NCBI GenBank assembly: GCA_003167475.1
Contig: PMTB01000093.1
Coordinates: 1-33,396, forward strand
Length of the DNA stretch: 33,396 nt
From: a candidate division FCPU426 bacterium
GTDB lineage: Bacteria; Oederibacteriota; PGYV01; Palsa-1178
Direction of reading: 5' to 3'
In this document: piece by piece, positions 14,803 to 23,385 of the stretch
Numbering within the stretch: the first letter of the stretch is position 1
How the letters are laid out: each line of letters starts with the position of its first letter
The notes under the pieces: generated by a model
Told to the model about the DNA's origin: nothing
Databases searched by the model: none
What the model saw: the letters and a program-made list of their open reading frames with translations, nothing else
Program-made: the position numbers and the translations under genes

Positions 14803-15585
14803 ATGAAAAAAAGGTATAAGCTTGGATGTTTGAGGGACAAAAAAGACAACCGTGACCACCTGATGCGGGCTTACCTGACGGTGAAAAAAATCCCGTCAAA
14901 AATCGACTACACTCAGGCCATGACGCCGGTGCGCGACCAGGGGGACGAGGGGACTTGCGTGGCGTTTTCAACCGTTGCCGGGATGAAGGAGTACCAGGAA
15001 CAGCAGGACTGGAAAAAGTACATGGAGTTATCTCCACGGTTCCTATACTCCGAATGCAAAAAGATCGACGGCTCCCCTGATTCCGAAGGGACCAATATAA
15101 GGTTTGCCATGCAGGTGTTAAAAGGGCTGGGTACATGCAGGGAAAGTTTCTGGCCGTACATCCCGCACCAACAGGACAAGCCCAAAACCGGGGCAAAGGC
15201 GGACGCCGCCAAATTCAAAGAACTATCATATGCCAGGATACTTGACCTGGACGAGCTGCGCATGGCCATCGCGCAAAAAGGCCCGTGTGTTATAGGCGTT
15301 GAAGTTTACCAGGGAATGATGGATACCAAAACAGGCAAAGTGCCTATGCCAAAAGCGGGTGAACAGGTCTTGGGAGGCCACGCCATATGCGCGGTGGGTT
15401 ATGACGACACGACAAAACTGGTCAAATTCAAGAATTCATGGACGGAAAAATGGGGGGACAAAGGTTACGGATACCTGCCGTACGCATATATAAATAAGTA
15501 CATGATGGACGCATGGAGTTCCGTGGATATAAAGGACGCAAACCCGATGACGATAGAAAAGGTTTTAAAATATTCACAGGGTTAG
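14803..15585 (+). CDS. Papain-family (C1A-like) cysteine peptidase
   Basis: This 260-residue protein holds the complete papain catalytic set: oxyanion Gln46 and nucleophile Cys52 in DQGDEGTCVAFS, His193 in GGHAICAVGYDD, and Asn211 in KFKNSWTEKWGDKGYGYLPY. There is no signal peptide and only about 30 residues before the catalytic domain, so the inhibitory propeptide of classical papains is missing. The start has AGGGGGGT before it. Bacterial C1 proteases of this kind can be cytoplasmic or leave by non-Sec routes; which applies here is unknown. A transglutaminase-like or aminopeptidase C role is less likely given the motif order. Confidence 0.9.
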   Translation: MKKRYKLGCLRDKKDNRDHLMRAYLTVKKIPSKIDYTQAMTPVRDQGDEGTCVAFSTVAGMKEYQEQQDWKKYMELSPRFLYSECKKIDGSPDSEGTNIRFAMQVLKGLGTCRESFWPYIPHQQDKPKTGAKADAAKFKELSYARILDLDELRMAIAQKGPCVIGVEVYQGMMDTKTGKVPMPKAGEQVLGGHAICAVGYDDTTKLVKFKNSWTEKWGDKGYGYLPYAYINKYMMDAWSSVDIKDANPMTIEKVLKYSQG

Positions 15586-15612
15586 ATTTAGAATGTTTTT
15601 GAATTTGATCGC

Positions 15613-15670
15613 GTAGGGGCGGACTCACGCTACGCGTGACTTCGCATGTGCCCACCCGCTGCGGGCCCGC
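15613..15670. repeat. GTAGGGGCGG element
   Basis: Begins GTAGGGGCGGAC and continues through a CACGCTACGCGTG palindrome to GCCCACCCGCTGCGGGCCCGC. Related copies start at 17863 and 20867. It lies 28 bases after the protease gene. A TATAAT at 15694-15699 follows and could be the -10 of the next gene. Confidence 0.7.
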
Positions 15671-15732
15671 AAGAAGAGCGAGGCTTTTTATGTTATAATA
15701 ACACACATAAAAAACCTGAATATGGAGGACGT

Positions 15733-16944
15733 ATGAAAAAAAGAGCCGCAGTTCTGCTATTATTCGCTATCCTGCCTTTCATCCTGAACGCCGGGAACAC
15801 CGATAAAAAAAGTTTCCTTGACCGGCTAAAAATACTGCTTGGCGGGCCGAAGATAGCGCCCATGGAGCTTATCAGCAGGAATGTCCCCGCTTTTACAAAC
15901 GACGATTGCGGCGGCAAGGCTCCCGCATCCATGGCAAACAACGCCGACTATGGGGACGAGTGGCGCGCCTGCGCGAAACCCGGCGGCAAAAAACCCGTCT
16001 GGCTGGCTTATGACCTGTCAAAAGCACCGGATGAAAAACGCTCGGACATCCTGCTCGTATGGTACAACGAGGACACTTCCCCCTATGAGCACGGCCTTAT
16101 AACGGCCATAAAAAATCCGGGATACAACAACCCCGGTGATTTCAGCATCGAGCTCAATATGGCCCCGGGAGGGGCTGTGCCGGACAAGGGTTGGCTTAAG
16201 TATGTAAGCATCGGAAATAACGGCGACCATTCGGGGCAGTACAGGATCAGGATGAAAGGATGCAACTGGGTCAGGTTCACGGCCTACGGGTCGGACGGCA
16301 CAAAAGGCAATGAAGGCATTGCTGTGAATATGGATGTTTACGACGCGTCAAAAGGCGCCGAAGACGACTGGATATTCATAGGGGACTCGATAACGCAGAT
16401 GGCTATGAACCACGGCTATTTTGAATGCAAGGCGGGCAAAGGCACATTCGCGGAATTGATAAATAAACATAATGAAAAATATTTTCCTGTCCAGGAAAAT
16501 GGCGGCACAGGCTATATGACCAGCGCTGACGGCGCCAAAAATATTGAAAGATGGGCCGCGTCATTTCCCGGCAGGTTTGTGGTTTTGAGTTACGGCACCA
16601 ATGACGCGTGGAGCGGAATGGCCCCGGCGGAATTTTACGGTAATTATGAAAAAATGGTAAAAACCGTCCTGGCTGCCGGAAAGATCCCGGTCATTCCCAG
16701 GACAATACCATGGTCGTCAAGCCAGAAGCAGATACAGTTGAACGGCGCGATACTGGACAGGGAAATACAGAGGCTTTTCAGGGCATATCCGTCCATAATA
16801 AAAGGCCCGGACTTCAGGAAATATTTCAATGAAAATCCGAAATTGCTATCGTCTGACGGAGTTCATCCGGCCGGGCCTGACGGGCTTTTTATGTACAGGA
16901 AGTTATGGGCCGAATCGGCAATTAAGCAAGTGTACGGCAGGTGA
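15733..16944 (+). CDS. Secreted SGNH/GDSL hydrolase with N-terminal beta-sandwich-like domain
   Basis: This 403-residue protein starts at 15733 with GGAGG nearby; upstream in-frame codons lie in the repeat. A signal peptide (1-20) is followed by an accessory region (about 45-205) reminiscent of galactose-binding-like carbohydrate modules, and an SGNH hydrolase domain (about 210-403). The catalytic blocks are visible: IGDSIT (nucleophile Ser219), ENGGTGYM (Gly of the oxyanion hole), YGTNDAW (Asn290) and SSDGVHPAG (Asp375, His378). This suggests an esterase or deacetylase acting on polysaccharide outside the cytoplasm; the substrate is inference. Confidence 0.88.
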   Translation: MKKRAAVLLLFAILPFILNAGNTDKKSFLDRLKILLGGPKIAPMELISRNVPAFTNDDCGGKAPASMANNADYGDEWRACAKPGGKKPVWLAYDLSKAPDEKRSDILLVWYNEDTSPYEHGLITAIKNPGYNNPGDFSIELNMAPGGAVPDKGWLKYVSIGNNGDHSGQYRIRMKGCNWVRFTAYGSDGTKGNEGIAVNMDVYDASKGAEDDWIFIGDSITQMAMNHGYFECKAGKGTFAELINKHNEKYFPVQENGGTGYMTSADGAKNIERWAASFPGRFVVLSYGTNDAWSGMAPAEFYGNYEKMVKTVLAAGKIPVIPRTIPWSSSQKQIQLNGAILDREIQRLFRAYPSIIKGPDFRKYFNENPKLLSSDGVHPAGPDGLFMYRKLWAESAIKQVYGR

Positions 16945-16960
16945 CGGTTCCGAATTAGTT

Positions 16961-16994
16961 TATGTAGCCGCAACTTTCAGGTTGCGGCTACATA
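16961..16994. repeat. GTAGCCGCAACCT-family hairpin
   Basis: A near-perfect palindrome, TATGTAGCCGCAAC on the left and its complement on the right, with a TTTCAG centre. Same family as 9669-9771. It lies between the SGNH hydrolase and the lipoprotein gene; no T-run follows. Confidence 0.85.
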
Positions 16995-17021
16995 GGTAAA
17001 AAGAAAGATACAGGAGGATAT

Positions 17022-17807
17022 ATGAAAAAAATATTGGTAACCGCTGTTACGGCTTTGTTTCTGACCGGCTGCGCCGCGAAGTATTCTCTCAGGCACGAGT
17101 TCCCGAAAACATACGAATACGACAGGCTTTACTCGGCCGCAATGCTGGCTTTAAATGACAGCAACTTCGGTTTGACCGAGCACAATAAGGCCGACGGCGT
17201 CATAGCGGGGCAGGACCTTAAGGATTCCTATTTTGACCTTAACGCAGGCGTATTCATCGTGCTGCCGTGGGTGGGCGCGGCCGGCAGGCATCCGTTGATA
17301 TCGGTGGTCCTTGTAAAGGCGCAGGAAAAAATCCTCATGAGCGCGGCGGAGATAACTTCGGGCTCGCTGAAAAACACGCTTCCTGATTTTCTGGATAGAA
17401 TCGAATATTTTTACTCAAGATTTGACGGCAAGGAAACTGCCGTACCGCCGGGATCCGCCCCCGCGGCCCGGCCCGGAACCCCTGTACAAGACCGTGAGAC
17501 TGCCATAGTTGCGCCCGCAAAGAAAATGCAGGCAAATGTGAACTGGGATAACAGCGTGGGCCTTTCGCTGCGTAATACGGGCAAGGATGACTGGAAAGAC
17601 CTGGCGATTACCGTTGAATACGGCTCAATATTGGAAACAAAGGTTTATACCTATAAGGCGGTATCGTTGAAGGCCGGGGAACTTTTGACAATCAAAAAAA
17701 GTCTGTTCAGGTCGGAAGATAACGGTGAGATCAAAAGAAATGACATGCCCAAGATCTCGCTTCAGTGCGGGTTTGAAGACGGGACGGAAGGCGGATTTTC
17801 CAATTAA
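17022..17807 (+). CDS. Predicted lipoprotein of unknown function
   Basis: This 261-residue protein carries a lipoprotein signal peptide ending in the lipobox LTGC (Cys17). After it comes a domain of about 110 residues (YDRLYSAAMLALNDSNFGLTEHNKADGVIAGQD...), which resembles the general pattern of small alpha/beta lipoprotein domains with an early helix, then a Pro/Ala-rich linker (about 142-168), then a C-terminal beta-rich domain (about 170-261). Asp is absent at position +2 (Ala), so outer-membrane sorting would be expected by the E. coli rule. AGGAGG precedes the ATG. No function is assigned. Confidence 0.8.
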   Translation: MKKILVTAVTALFLTGCAAKYSLRHEFPKTYEYDRLYSAAMLALNDSNFGLTEHNKADGVIAGQDLKDSYFDLNAGVFIVLPWVGAAGRHPLISVVLVKAQEKILMSAAEITSGSLKNTLPDFLDRIEYFYSRFDGKETAVPPGSAPAARPGTPVQDRETAIVAPAKKMQANVNWDNSVGLSLRNTGKDDWKDLAITVEYGSILETKVYTYKAVSLKAGELLTIKKSLFRSEDNGEIKRNDMPKISLQCGFEDGTEGGFSN

Positions 17808-17862
17808 GGTATAAAAGCCGGACATAGGATGGCGCATGATATGCGCCGCTACGCTTCGTTCT

Positions 17863-17940
17863 TGTAGGGGCGGATGCAATCCTGAGCCCGCCATGAGCCT
17901 GTCGAATGGCCTTTCGAAGGATAATCCGCCACGCCGCGGG
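17863..17940. repeat. GTAGGGGCGG element
   Basis: Begins TGTAGGGGCGGATG and runs through CCCGCCATGAGCC, a short CCTTTCGAAGG palindrome and ATAATCCGCC. Related to 15613 and 20867. It lies between the lipoprotein gene and the fur promoter. Confidence 0.65.
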
Positions 17941-17974
17941 CATTCAAAACCAGCCGAATCAATTTAAAAAAACA

Positions 17975-18003
17975 TTGACAAAACCACAACTGTATAGTAT
18001 ATT
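17975..18003 (+). promoter_or_regulatory. Sigma-70-like promoter of the fur-feoAB operon
   Basis: TTGACA (17975-17980), 17-base spacer, TATATT (17998-18003). It directly abuts the Fur-box-like site at 18004-18022 and precedes fur by 36 bases. Confidence 0.7.
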
Positions 18004-18022
18004 GATATTGAGACACAGTATC
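18004..18022. promoter_or_regulatory. Fur-box-like operator
   Basis: The 19-base site GATATTGAGACACAGTATC agrees with the E. coli Fur consensus GATAATGATAATCATTATC at 14 of 19 positions by direct comparison. It sits in a longer inverted repeat with perfect 9-base arms ATATTGATA (17999-18007) and TATCAATAT (18019-18027), overlapping the -10 and start-site region. A Fur-type repressor bound here would block transcription of fur-feoA-feoB when iron is plentiful; that part is inference. Confidence 0.65.
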
Positions 18023-18039
18023 AATATCAAGGAGGCTTT

Positions 18040-18462
18040 ATGGATTCTTCAGGGATGCTTAAAAGTTACATAGAAAAGAAAGGCCTTAAAAAGACATCGG
18101 AACGGGCGGTTATGCTCGAGATAATCAAGAAAATACCGGGTCATTTTGACGCAGAGGGGCTTTTGTCACAGGTAAACAGGAATAATACAAAGGTATCCAG
18201 GGCTTCGGTATACCGTACCATAAAACTTTTTGCCGAAGCCGGTATTATCAAGGAATCCCTGCTGCGAGGGGGCAGGAAAGTATATGAATACGGGCCTGAA
18301 AAGACGCACCATGACCATATGATATGCGTCAAGTGCGGAAAATTATTCGAGTTCAGCGACCCCATGATAGAGAAGCACCAGGAAGAGATATGCAGGAAGC
18401 ACAGGTTCCAAATGACAGGGCATAAACTGGAGATACAGGGAATATGCAACTCGTGCAAATAA
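18040..18462 (+). CDS. fur: Fur-family metalloregulator
   Basis: This 140-residue protein is a Fur-superfamily repressor: a winged-helix DNA-binding half (about 1-85, with the recognition segment VSRASVYRTIKLFAEAGII) and a metal-binding dimerisation half. The HHDH cluster (H90, H91, H93), CVKC (C96, C99) and CNSC (C136, C139) give regulatory and structural zinc sites. AGGAGG lies before the ATG. It leads feoA and feoB, which argues for an iron sensor rather than PerR or Zur, and a Fur-box-like palindrome overlaps the promoter, suggesting autoregulation. Confidence 0.9.
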   Translation: MDSSGMLKSYIEKKGLKKTSERAVMLEIIKKIPGHFDAEGLLSQVNRNNTKVSRASVYRTIKLFAEAGIIKESLLRGGRKVYEYGPEKTHHDHMICVKCGKLFEFSDPMIEKHQEEICRKHRFQMTGHKLEIQGICNSCK

Positions 18463-18481
18463 TTGACCCGGAGGTGTTTAT

Positions 18482-18727
18482 ATGAAAATGTCAGATCTCA
18501 AACCAGGCGACAAGGGTACCGTATTAAAGGTGGAACATATGGGCGAGACCACGGGAAGGCTGATGGACCTGGGGCTGCATAAGGGCGCGTCATTTAAAGT
18601 CGTGCGCAAGGCCCCGCTTGGCGACCCCATGGAGATAAAACTCAGGGGCACGCTGCTGGCGTTAAGGATGAAAGAAGCGGAAAGTGTGGTCGTGGAAAAA
18701 GAGATCCCTGCCGCAAAGGAGAAATAA
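18482..18727 (+). CDS. feoA: FeoA ferrous iron transport protein
   Basis: This 81-residue SH3-like cytoplasmic protein is needed for FeoB-dependent ferrous iron uptake. The family pattern is clear: LKPGDKGTVLKV (6-17), GRLMDLGLHKGASFKVVRKAPLGDP (26-50) and IKLRGTLLALRMKEAESV. Length is typical. A CCGGAGG site precedes the ATG, 19 bases after fur; feoB follows one base after the stop. Confidence 0.95.
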   Translation: MKMSDLKPGDKGTVLKVEHMGETTGRLMDLGLHKGASFKVVRKAPLGDPMEIKLRGTLLALRMKEAESVVVEKEIPAAKEK

Positions 18728-18728
18728 T

Positions 18729-20870
18729 ATGGTGAAAAAATTGAAAAGTATGACCATAGCCCTTGCCGGCAATCCCAATTCAGGCAAGACGTCGCTTTTT
18801 AACGCGATAGCCGGGACCCACCTTAAGGTCGGCAACTGGGCCGGCGTCACGGTCGAGCGGTATGAGGGATACGTGAATTATAAGGATTACAGGATAAAAC
18901 TTGTTGACCTGCCCGGGACTTATTCGCTCAACGCCTATTCCCCCGAAGAAACTGTCGCCCGGGATTTTATAGCCGGAAAGCAGGCTGATATAATAATAAA
19001 CGTTGTGGACGGCACAAACCTCGAGAGGAACCTGTACCTCACGCACCAGCTTATGGAGCTTGAGCCCGAGATGGTCATAGCGCTGAATATGTACGACGAG
19101 GTGCAGAAAAGCGGGATAACCATAGATTTCAAATACCTCCAGAAACTGCTGGGCTGCCACATAGTGCCGGTAAGCGCCGCTACAAAGAGCGGGATAGATT
19201 CCCTGCTTGACCATGCGGTGAGGGTTTATGAGAAAAAAATATCCATCGCGAAGAACAAGATCTTTTACAGCGAAGTTGTCGAGGAAGCCATATCAAAGGT
19301 AAAGGCGCTCATTGAGACGGACACAGCGCTTACGGCGGCCTATGGCGCCAGGTGGCTGGCTGTGAAACTTTTCGAGAACGACGAGGCGGTCTATAAAATG
19401 CTCAGGGAAAAACCGGTGTGGATGCGCCTTGATGGAAAGCTTGGGCCCATACTTGCCGGGTTGGAAACGGCGATACAGGGAAAGATACCGGAGAGGATAC
19501 TCGAGGATAGGTATGCTTTCGTAAGGGGCGCCATAAAAGAGACGGTGAAAGCGCCCAATGAAGGCAAAGTAACAATGACCGACAGGATAGATTCCGTGCT
19601 GATAGGAAAATACACCGGCCTGCCGATATTCCTGCTTATCATGTGGCTGATATTCCAGGTGACATTCACACTCGGCAAGGTGCCGATGGGCTGGATAGCG
19701 GCGTTTTTTAATTTTGCCGGGGCGCAGGCCTCAGTGCTGCTGCCCGCGGGAAATATACGCTCCATAGTGGTCGACGCGATCATAGCGGGAGTGGGAGGCG
19801 TTGTCGTATTTATACCCAATATACTCCTGCTTTTTTTGGGATTATCCTTTCTTGAGGCCACGGGATATATGGCCCGCGCCGCGTTTGTTGTGGACAAGGT
19901 GTTCCATAAGATCGGCCTGCACGGAAAATCATTCATACCCATGGTCACCGGTTTCGGCTGTTCCGTCCCTGCTTTTATGGCGTGCAGGACGTTAAAGAGC
20001 CGCAGCGACCGGCTGGCAACCATGATGGTCATACCGTTCATGAGCTGCGGCGCGAAGCTCCCGGTGTATATACTCCTGATAGGGGCTTTTTTTCCTGTGC
20101 AAATGGCCGGGAATATCCTCTTCGGGGTATATTTGTTCGGGATACTCGTGGCCATACTTTCCGCCAAACTGTTCAAATCGACGATATTCAGGGGGCAGTC
20201 CGAGCCTTTCGTAATGGAGCTGCCGGTTTACAGGATGCCGTCCATACAGAGCGTACTCATGCAGATGTGGCTTAAGGCCTGGATGTACATAAAAAAAGCC
20301 GGGACCACCATTCTTGCCGCGTCGCTTATAATTTGGTTTGCGGCGAATTATCCCGTCAATAAGGCGCTTGAAAACACGATGAACGCGGACGCTGTTTTAC
20401 AAAGCGCGGGTAAAAGCCCCGTGGAAAAAAGCGTTATAATGGAAAAATATAAAAATGAATACGCTGCCGCGCGGCTTGAGCACTCTTTTGCTGGCATGAT
20501 TGGAAAGGGATTCGAGCCGGTCCTGAAGCCGCTGGGTTTTGACTGGCGTATCAACACCGCGCTGGTGTCAGGCCTGGCGGCAAAGGAAATAGTTGTGTCG
20601 ACCATGGGCACCATATATTCCATGGGGCAGATAGGCCATGAGACCGGCGGGCTTGTGAACAGGCTCAGGCAGGACAAGGCATACAACCCGGCTGTCGCGC
20701 TTTCGCTGATAATTTTTGTCCTGCTCTACGTCCCGTGCCTGGCCGCGACCGCTGTGTTCCATAAGGAAGCCGGGGAATTAAGGATGACCATTTTTTACAT
20801 AGCATACGCAATGGCGACGGCCTGGGTAATGGCGTTTATGGTTTACAGGGTGGCGCTGTTGTTTTTGTAG
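18729..20870 (+). CDS. feoB: FeoB ferrous iron transporter
   Basis: This 713-residue inner-membrane protein imports ferrous iron. The N-terminal G domain shows GNPNSGKT (14-21, G1), WAGVTVE (37-43, G2), DLPGTYS (60-66, G3), NMYD (120-123, G4) and a VPVSAATKSG region (G5). The membrane part has both gate motifs, FGCSVPAFMACRT and GLAAKEIVVSTMG. I chose the ATG at 18729 after AAGGAG; an earlier in-frame ATG lies inside feoA. The stop codon TAG lies within the first bases of a repeat element starting at 20867. No FeoC gene follows. Confidence 0.97.
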   Translation: MVKKLKSMTIALAGNPNSGKTSLFNAIAGTHLKVGNWAGVTVERYEGYVNYKDYRIKLVDLPGTYSLNAYSPEETVARDFIAGKQADIIINVVDGTNLERNLYLTHQLMELEPEMVIALNMYDEVQKSGITIDFKYLQKLLGCHIVPVSAATKSGIDSLLDHAVRVYEKKISIAKNKIFYSEVVEEAISKVKALIETDTALTAAYGARWLAVKLFENDEAVYKMLREKPVWMRLDGKLGPILAGLETAIQGKIPERILEDRYAFVRGAIKETVKAPNEGKVTMTDRIDSVLIGKYTGLPIFLLIMWLIFQVTFTLGKVPMGWIAAFFNFAGAQASVLLPAGNIRSIVVDAIIAGVGGVVVFIPNILLLFLGLSFLEATGYMARAAFVVDKVFHKIGLHGKSFIPMVTGFGCSVPAFMACRTLKSRSDRLATMMVIPFMSCGAKLPVYILLIGAFFPVQMAGNILFGVYLFGILVAILSAKLFKSTIFRGQSEPFVMELPVYRMPSIQSVLMQMWLKAWMYIKKAGTTILAASLIIWFAANYPVNKALENTMNADAVLQSAGKSPVEKSVIMEKYKNEYAAARLEHSFAGMIGKGFEPVLKPLGFDWRINTALVSGLAAKEIVVSTMGTIYSMGQIGHETGGLVNRLRQDKAYNPAVALSLIIFVLLYVPCLAATAVFHKEAGELRMTIFYIAYAMATAWVMAFMVYRVALLFL

Positions 20871-20983
20871 GGGCGGACCCATGTGTCCGCCCGCTGTGGG
20901 GTTTGATTTGCCGGGTTCCGGCGTATAAACCGCGACGGGCGGACACATAGCGAAATCACGCAAAGCGCGAGCCCGCCCCTACA
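20867..20983. repeat. GTAGGGGCGG element, long palindromic form
   Basis: TGTAGGGGCGG (20867-20877) pairs with the inverted end CCGCCCCTACA (20973-20983). Inside, ATGTGTCCGCCCG and CGGGCGGACACAT form a second inverted pair. The element's first bases supply the feoB stop codon. The rest of the gap to 21119 holds AT-rich sequence with no clear gene. Confidence 0.85.
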
Positions 20984-21119
20984 GGAACATTTCTAATCAC
21001 GGTAGTTTTGTTTTTACGTAAAATTGGAAAACCTTCTTGAATCCAAACAAACCTTTTTTTTAATTCCAGGTTATGCTATATTATCAAAATGATTTAAAAA
21101 CACTCTCAAGGAGAACAAC

Positions 21120-22292
21120 ATGAAAAACCTCACGATTTACAACCCGGTAAAGATACACTTTGGCGCAGGAGAGATAGAAAACGCCGGGCACCTGGCCAAA
21201 TCCCTGGGTAAAAAAGCCGTGATTGTCACCGGCAAAAGTTCAACAAAAAAAACAGGCCTTCTTGACAAGGTCGTCAAACTTCTTGAAAAAGAAGGCGTCA
21301 AGTCCGTTGTTTACGCCGGCGTAACTCCAAACCCGAAGAACACCGAAGTTGAGGAAGCCGCAGCCCTTGCCGTAAAGGAAGGTTGTGATTTTGTCATAGG
21401 CTTGGGGGGAGGGTCGGCCATGGACGCGGCAAAGGGCGTAGCTGTGGTTGCCGGAAGCGGCGGGAAATTGTGGGACTACATAGGGATGCCGGGAAAAAAA
21501 GCAAAGGACATAGGAAAATCGCTTCCGATAATATTGATACCGACATTGTCTGCCACGGGTTCAGAAGGCAATCCGGCGGCTGTGTTTTCAAATCCCGTAT
21601 TAAACCAGAAAGCGGCCATTTACAACCCGGATAAGATATTTCCCGCGATTTCAATTGTGGACCCTGACCTCACATTGAGCGTGCCGCCGAAACAGACTGC
21701 CGAAGGCATCATAGACGTCGTCATGCACGTGCTTGAGGAGTACTTAACCGGCGAAATTGACTGCGATATGCAGGACAGGTTTACTGAAGGCATAATACTT
21801 ACCTGCATGGAGCAGGGCGTTAAAGCCATAAAAAATCCCGGCGACAAACACGCCAGGGCGCAGATAGCGCTCTCGAGCACGGTCGCGCTGCAGGGCCTTC
21901 CTAATTCAGGCAGGGCAGGAGCCTGGGTGGTCCACCCGCTTGAGCACGCAGTTACGGCTTTTTATGACAACATAGCTCACGGAGCGGGGATAGCGGCAAT
22001 ACTTCCGTCGTACCTGAAATATCTTGGAGAGGTTAAGCCTGATAAAGTGCATCAGCTCGCGGATAGGCTGTTTGACGCGCCAAAAGACATAAAAGGCGAA
22101 CTGAAAACGGCTTTCTGTATAGAAAACATAAGGAAGTTTATCACGGATATCGGGCTTTCTGACAATTTCAAGGACCTCGATATCGGCATGGAAAACATGG
22201 AAAAGTTCGCGGACAAAGTGATAGAGGTCGGGGGACTGCCGTGGAAGCTTGACAGGGAACGGCTGATACAGATATTTAAGGACGCTTTTTAG
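21120..22292 (+). CDS. Iron-containing (group III) alcohol dehydrogenase
   Basis: This 390-residue NAD(P)H-linked dehydrogenase matches the Fe-ADH family (butanol dehydrogenase, FucO-like). The nucleotide-binding GGGSAMDAAK lies at 96-105. Metal ligands are visible as D199 and H203 (IDVVMHVLEE), H272 (VHPLEHA) and H287 (AHGAGIA). Length is normal. CAAGGAG precedes the ATG. The substrate may be a short alcohol or aldehyde, or a diol; not decidable. Its last 81 residues recur almost unchanged in a separate fragment at 23416-23661. Confidence 0.93.
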   Translation: MKNLTIYNPVKIHFGAGEIENAGHLAKSLGKKAVIVTGKSSTKKTGLLDKVVKLLEKEGVKSVVYAGVTPNPKNTEVEEAAALAVKEGCDFVIGLGGGSAMDAAKGVAVVAGSGGKLWDYIGMPGKKAKDIGKSLPIILIPTLSATGSEGNPAAVFSNPVLNQKAAIYNPDKIFPAISIVDPDLTLSVPPKQTAEGIIDVVMHVLEEYLTGEIDCDMQDRFTEGIILTCMEQGVKAIKNPGDKHARAQIALSSTVALQGLPNSGRAGAWVVHPLEHAVTAFYDNIAHGAGIAAILPSYLKYLGEVKPDKVHQLADRLFDAPKDIKGELKTAFCIENIRKFITDIGLSDNFKDLDIGMENMEKFADKVIEVGGLPWKLDRERLIQIFKDAF

Positions 22293-22429
22293 AATGTGCG
22301 TAACCGCCTTATTTGCACAGATGGCGCACGTTTCGCCATTTCCCGTCACCGGAAGGTAGTTATAGATGTTTTATACCATTTCTCTTGTGGGGTGCGATTG
22401 CGCCGCCACCCTGCCTAAATACATACAAG

Positions 22430-22468
22430 ACAAGAACCAGCCGGACATTTAGTCCGGCCGGTTCTTGT
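22430..22468. terminator. Strong hairpin between convergent genes, probable bidirectional terminator
   Basis: Arms of 17 bases (22430-22446 and 22452-22468) with one mismatch (which can pair G-U) and a 5-base ATTTA loop. It lies between the convergent alcohol dehydrogenase and BON genes. An AT-rich tail follows on the plus strand, but there is no pure T-run. Confidence 0.7.
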
Positions 22469-22492
22469 AATATAATTAAAATAATTTGTTAT

Positions 22493-23260
22493 TTATTTGA
22501 TCTTTTCTATTGTTATCATGTTCACGACGCTCTTAACACCGTCTATATCGTTAACAAGTTTTGCCGCCTTATCCTTTTCAGCCTGGTTCTTCGCGATACC
22601 TGAAAGCGTGACCACGCCCTTATCTGTTGAAACTTTTGCATCCAGCTTGCTTGTTGAACGGTGAAACGCCAGTGTCATCTTTGCCTGTGCCGTGACAGAC
22701 GCGTCGTCAATACTTTTGCCTAAATTTATTTTTTCGTCTTTTTCGGCCCGCAGTACCTTCATCTCATTTTTTACATCCTTTACGCCTTCGACATCTTTCG
22801 CGTATTCTTCTATCAGTTCTTTCTGTGCCTGCGTGTTTGTTATGCCCTTAAGGGTTACTATGCTATCCTTAACATAAACTTCAGTTCTGCCGTCCCTTAC
22901 GCTTGAATGGAACGTGAGGAGTGTTTTTATTTTCAGTCCAAGCCATGTGTCTGAAATTACATCCGTACTTGCGCCTTTGTATTCCAGTTTGTTCTCTACG
23001 CGTTTGACGCCCGGAAGCCCGGATACCGTGTCGTTGGCCAGCGACTTATGAAATTCCTGTGTTACCGTTCCGGTCAATGTTACAACGCCTTTTTTGGAAT
23101 CAATTCTGATGTCATCCCCGTTAAGGTACGTTTTAAAAACATAAGATTTCTCAGCCGATGATTTGATACGGTCATCGGTGGTGGATGCAAACAAAGACGC
23201 TCCCGCCGCGAACAAAACTGCCAGAACCGTTAGAACCACTACAGAACAAAACTTTTTCAT
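22493..23260 (-). CDS. Secreted protein with three BON domains
   Basis: This 255-residue OsmY-like protein begins at 23260 behind AGGAGG; an in-frame upstream ATG at 23320 would put 20 polar residues ahead of the signal peptide. Signal peptide about 1-26. Three BON domains follow at about 29-95, 103-170 and 186-252, each with the strand pattern KGVVTLTGTV / DSIVTLKGI / KGVVTLSGI and a GVKxVxN end. BON proteins bind phospholipid membranes and are often induced by osmotic or envelope stress; a periplasmic role is expected. It is convergent with the alcohol dehydrogenase. Confidence 0.92.
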   Translation of the reverse strand: MKKFCSVVVLTVLAVLFAAGASLFASTTDDRIKSSAEKSYVFKTYLNGDDIRIDSKKGVVTLTGTVTQEFHKSLANDTVSGLPGVKRVENKLEYKGASTDVISDTWLGLKIKTLLTFHSSVRDGRTEVYVKDSIVTLKGITNTQAQKELIEEYAKDVEGVKDVKNEMKVLRAEKDEKINLGKSIDDASVTAQAKMTLAFHRSTSKLDAKVSTDKGVVTLSGIAKNQAEKDKAAKLVNDIDGVKSVVNMITIEKIK

Positions 23261-23302
23261 TTCAATTCCTCCTAGTTTTTTTGTCATGTCTTCCACCTGT
23301 GT

Positions 23303-23331
23303 TTGACAGCCTGATTGCATATGACTATATA
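23303..23331 (+). promoter_or_regulatory. Consensus-like promoter reading towards the dehydrogenase remnant
   Basis: TTGACA (23303-23308), 17-base spacer, TATATA (23326-23331) on the plus strand, 55 bases before the ATG of the remnant ORF. It lies in the leader region of the BON gene on the other strand. Confidence 0.5.
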
Positions 23332-23385
23332 GGATAAATATTACACCGGCGAGGAAATTTTGCGTATACTTGGATTCCTCATATA

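Noticed and set aside
22313..22429. Small ORFs between the alcohol dehydrogenase and the hairpin.
   Set aside because: No ribosome site, no recognisable composition, and overlap with the terminator hairpin region.
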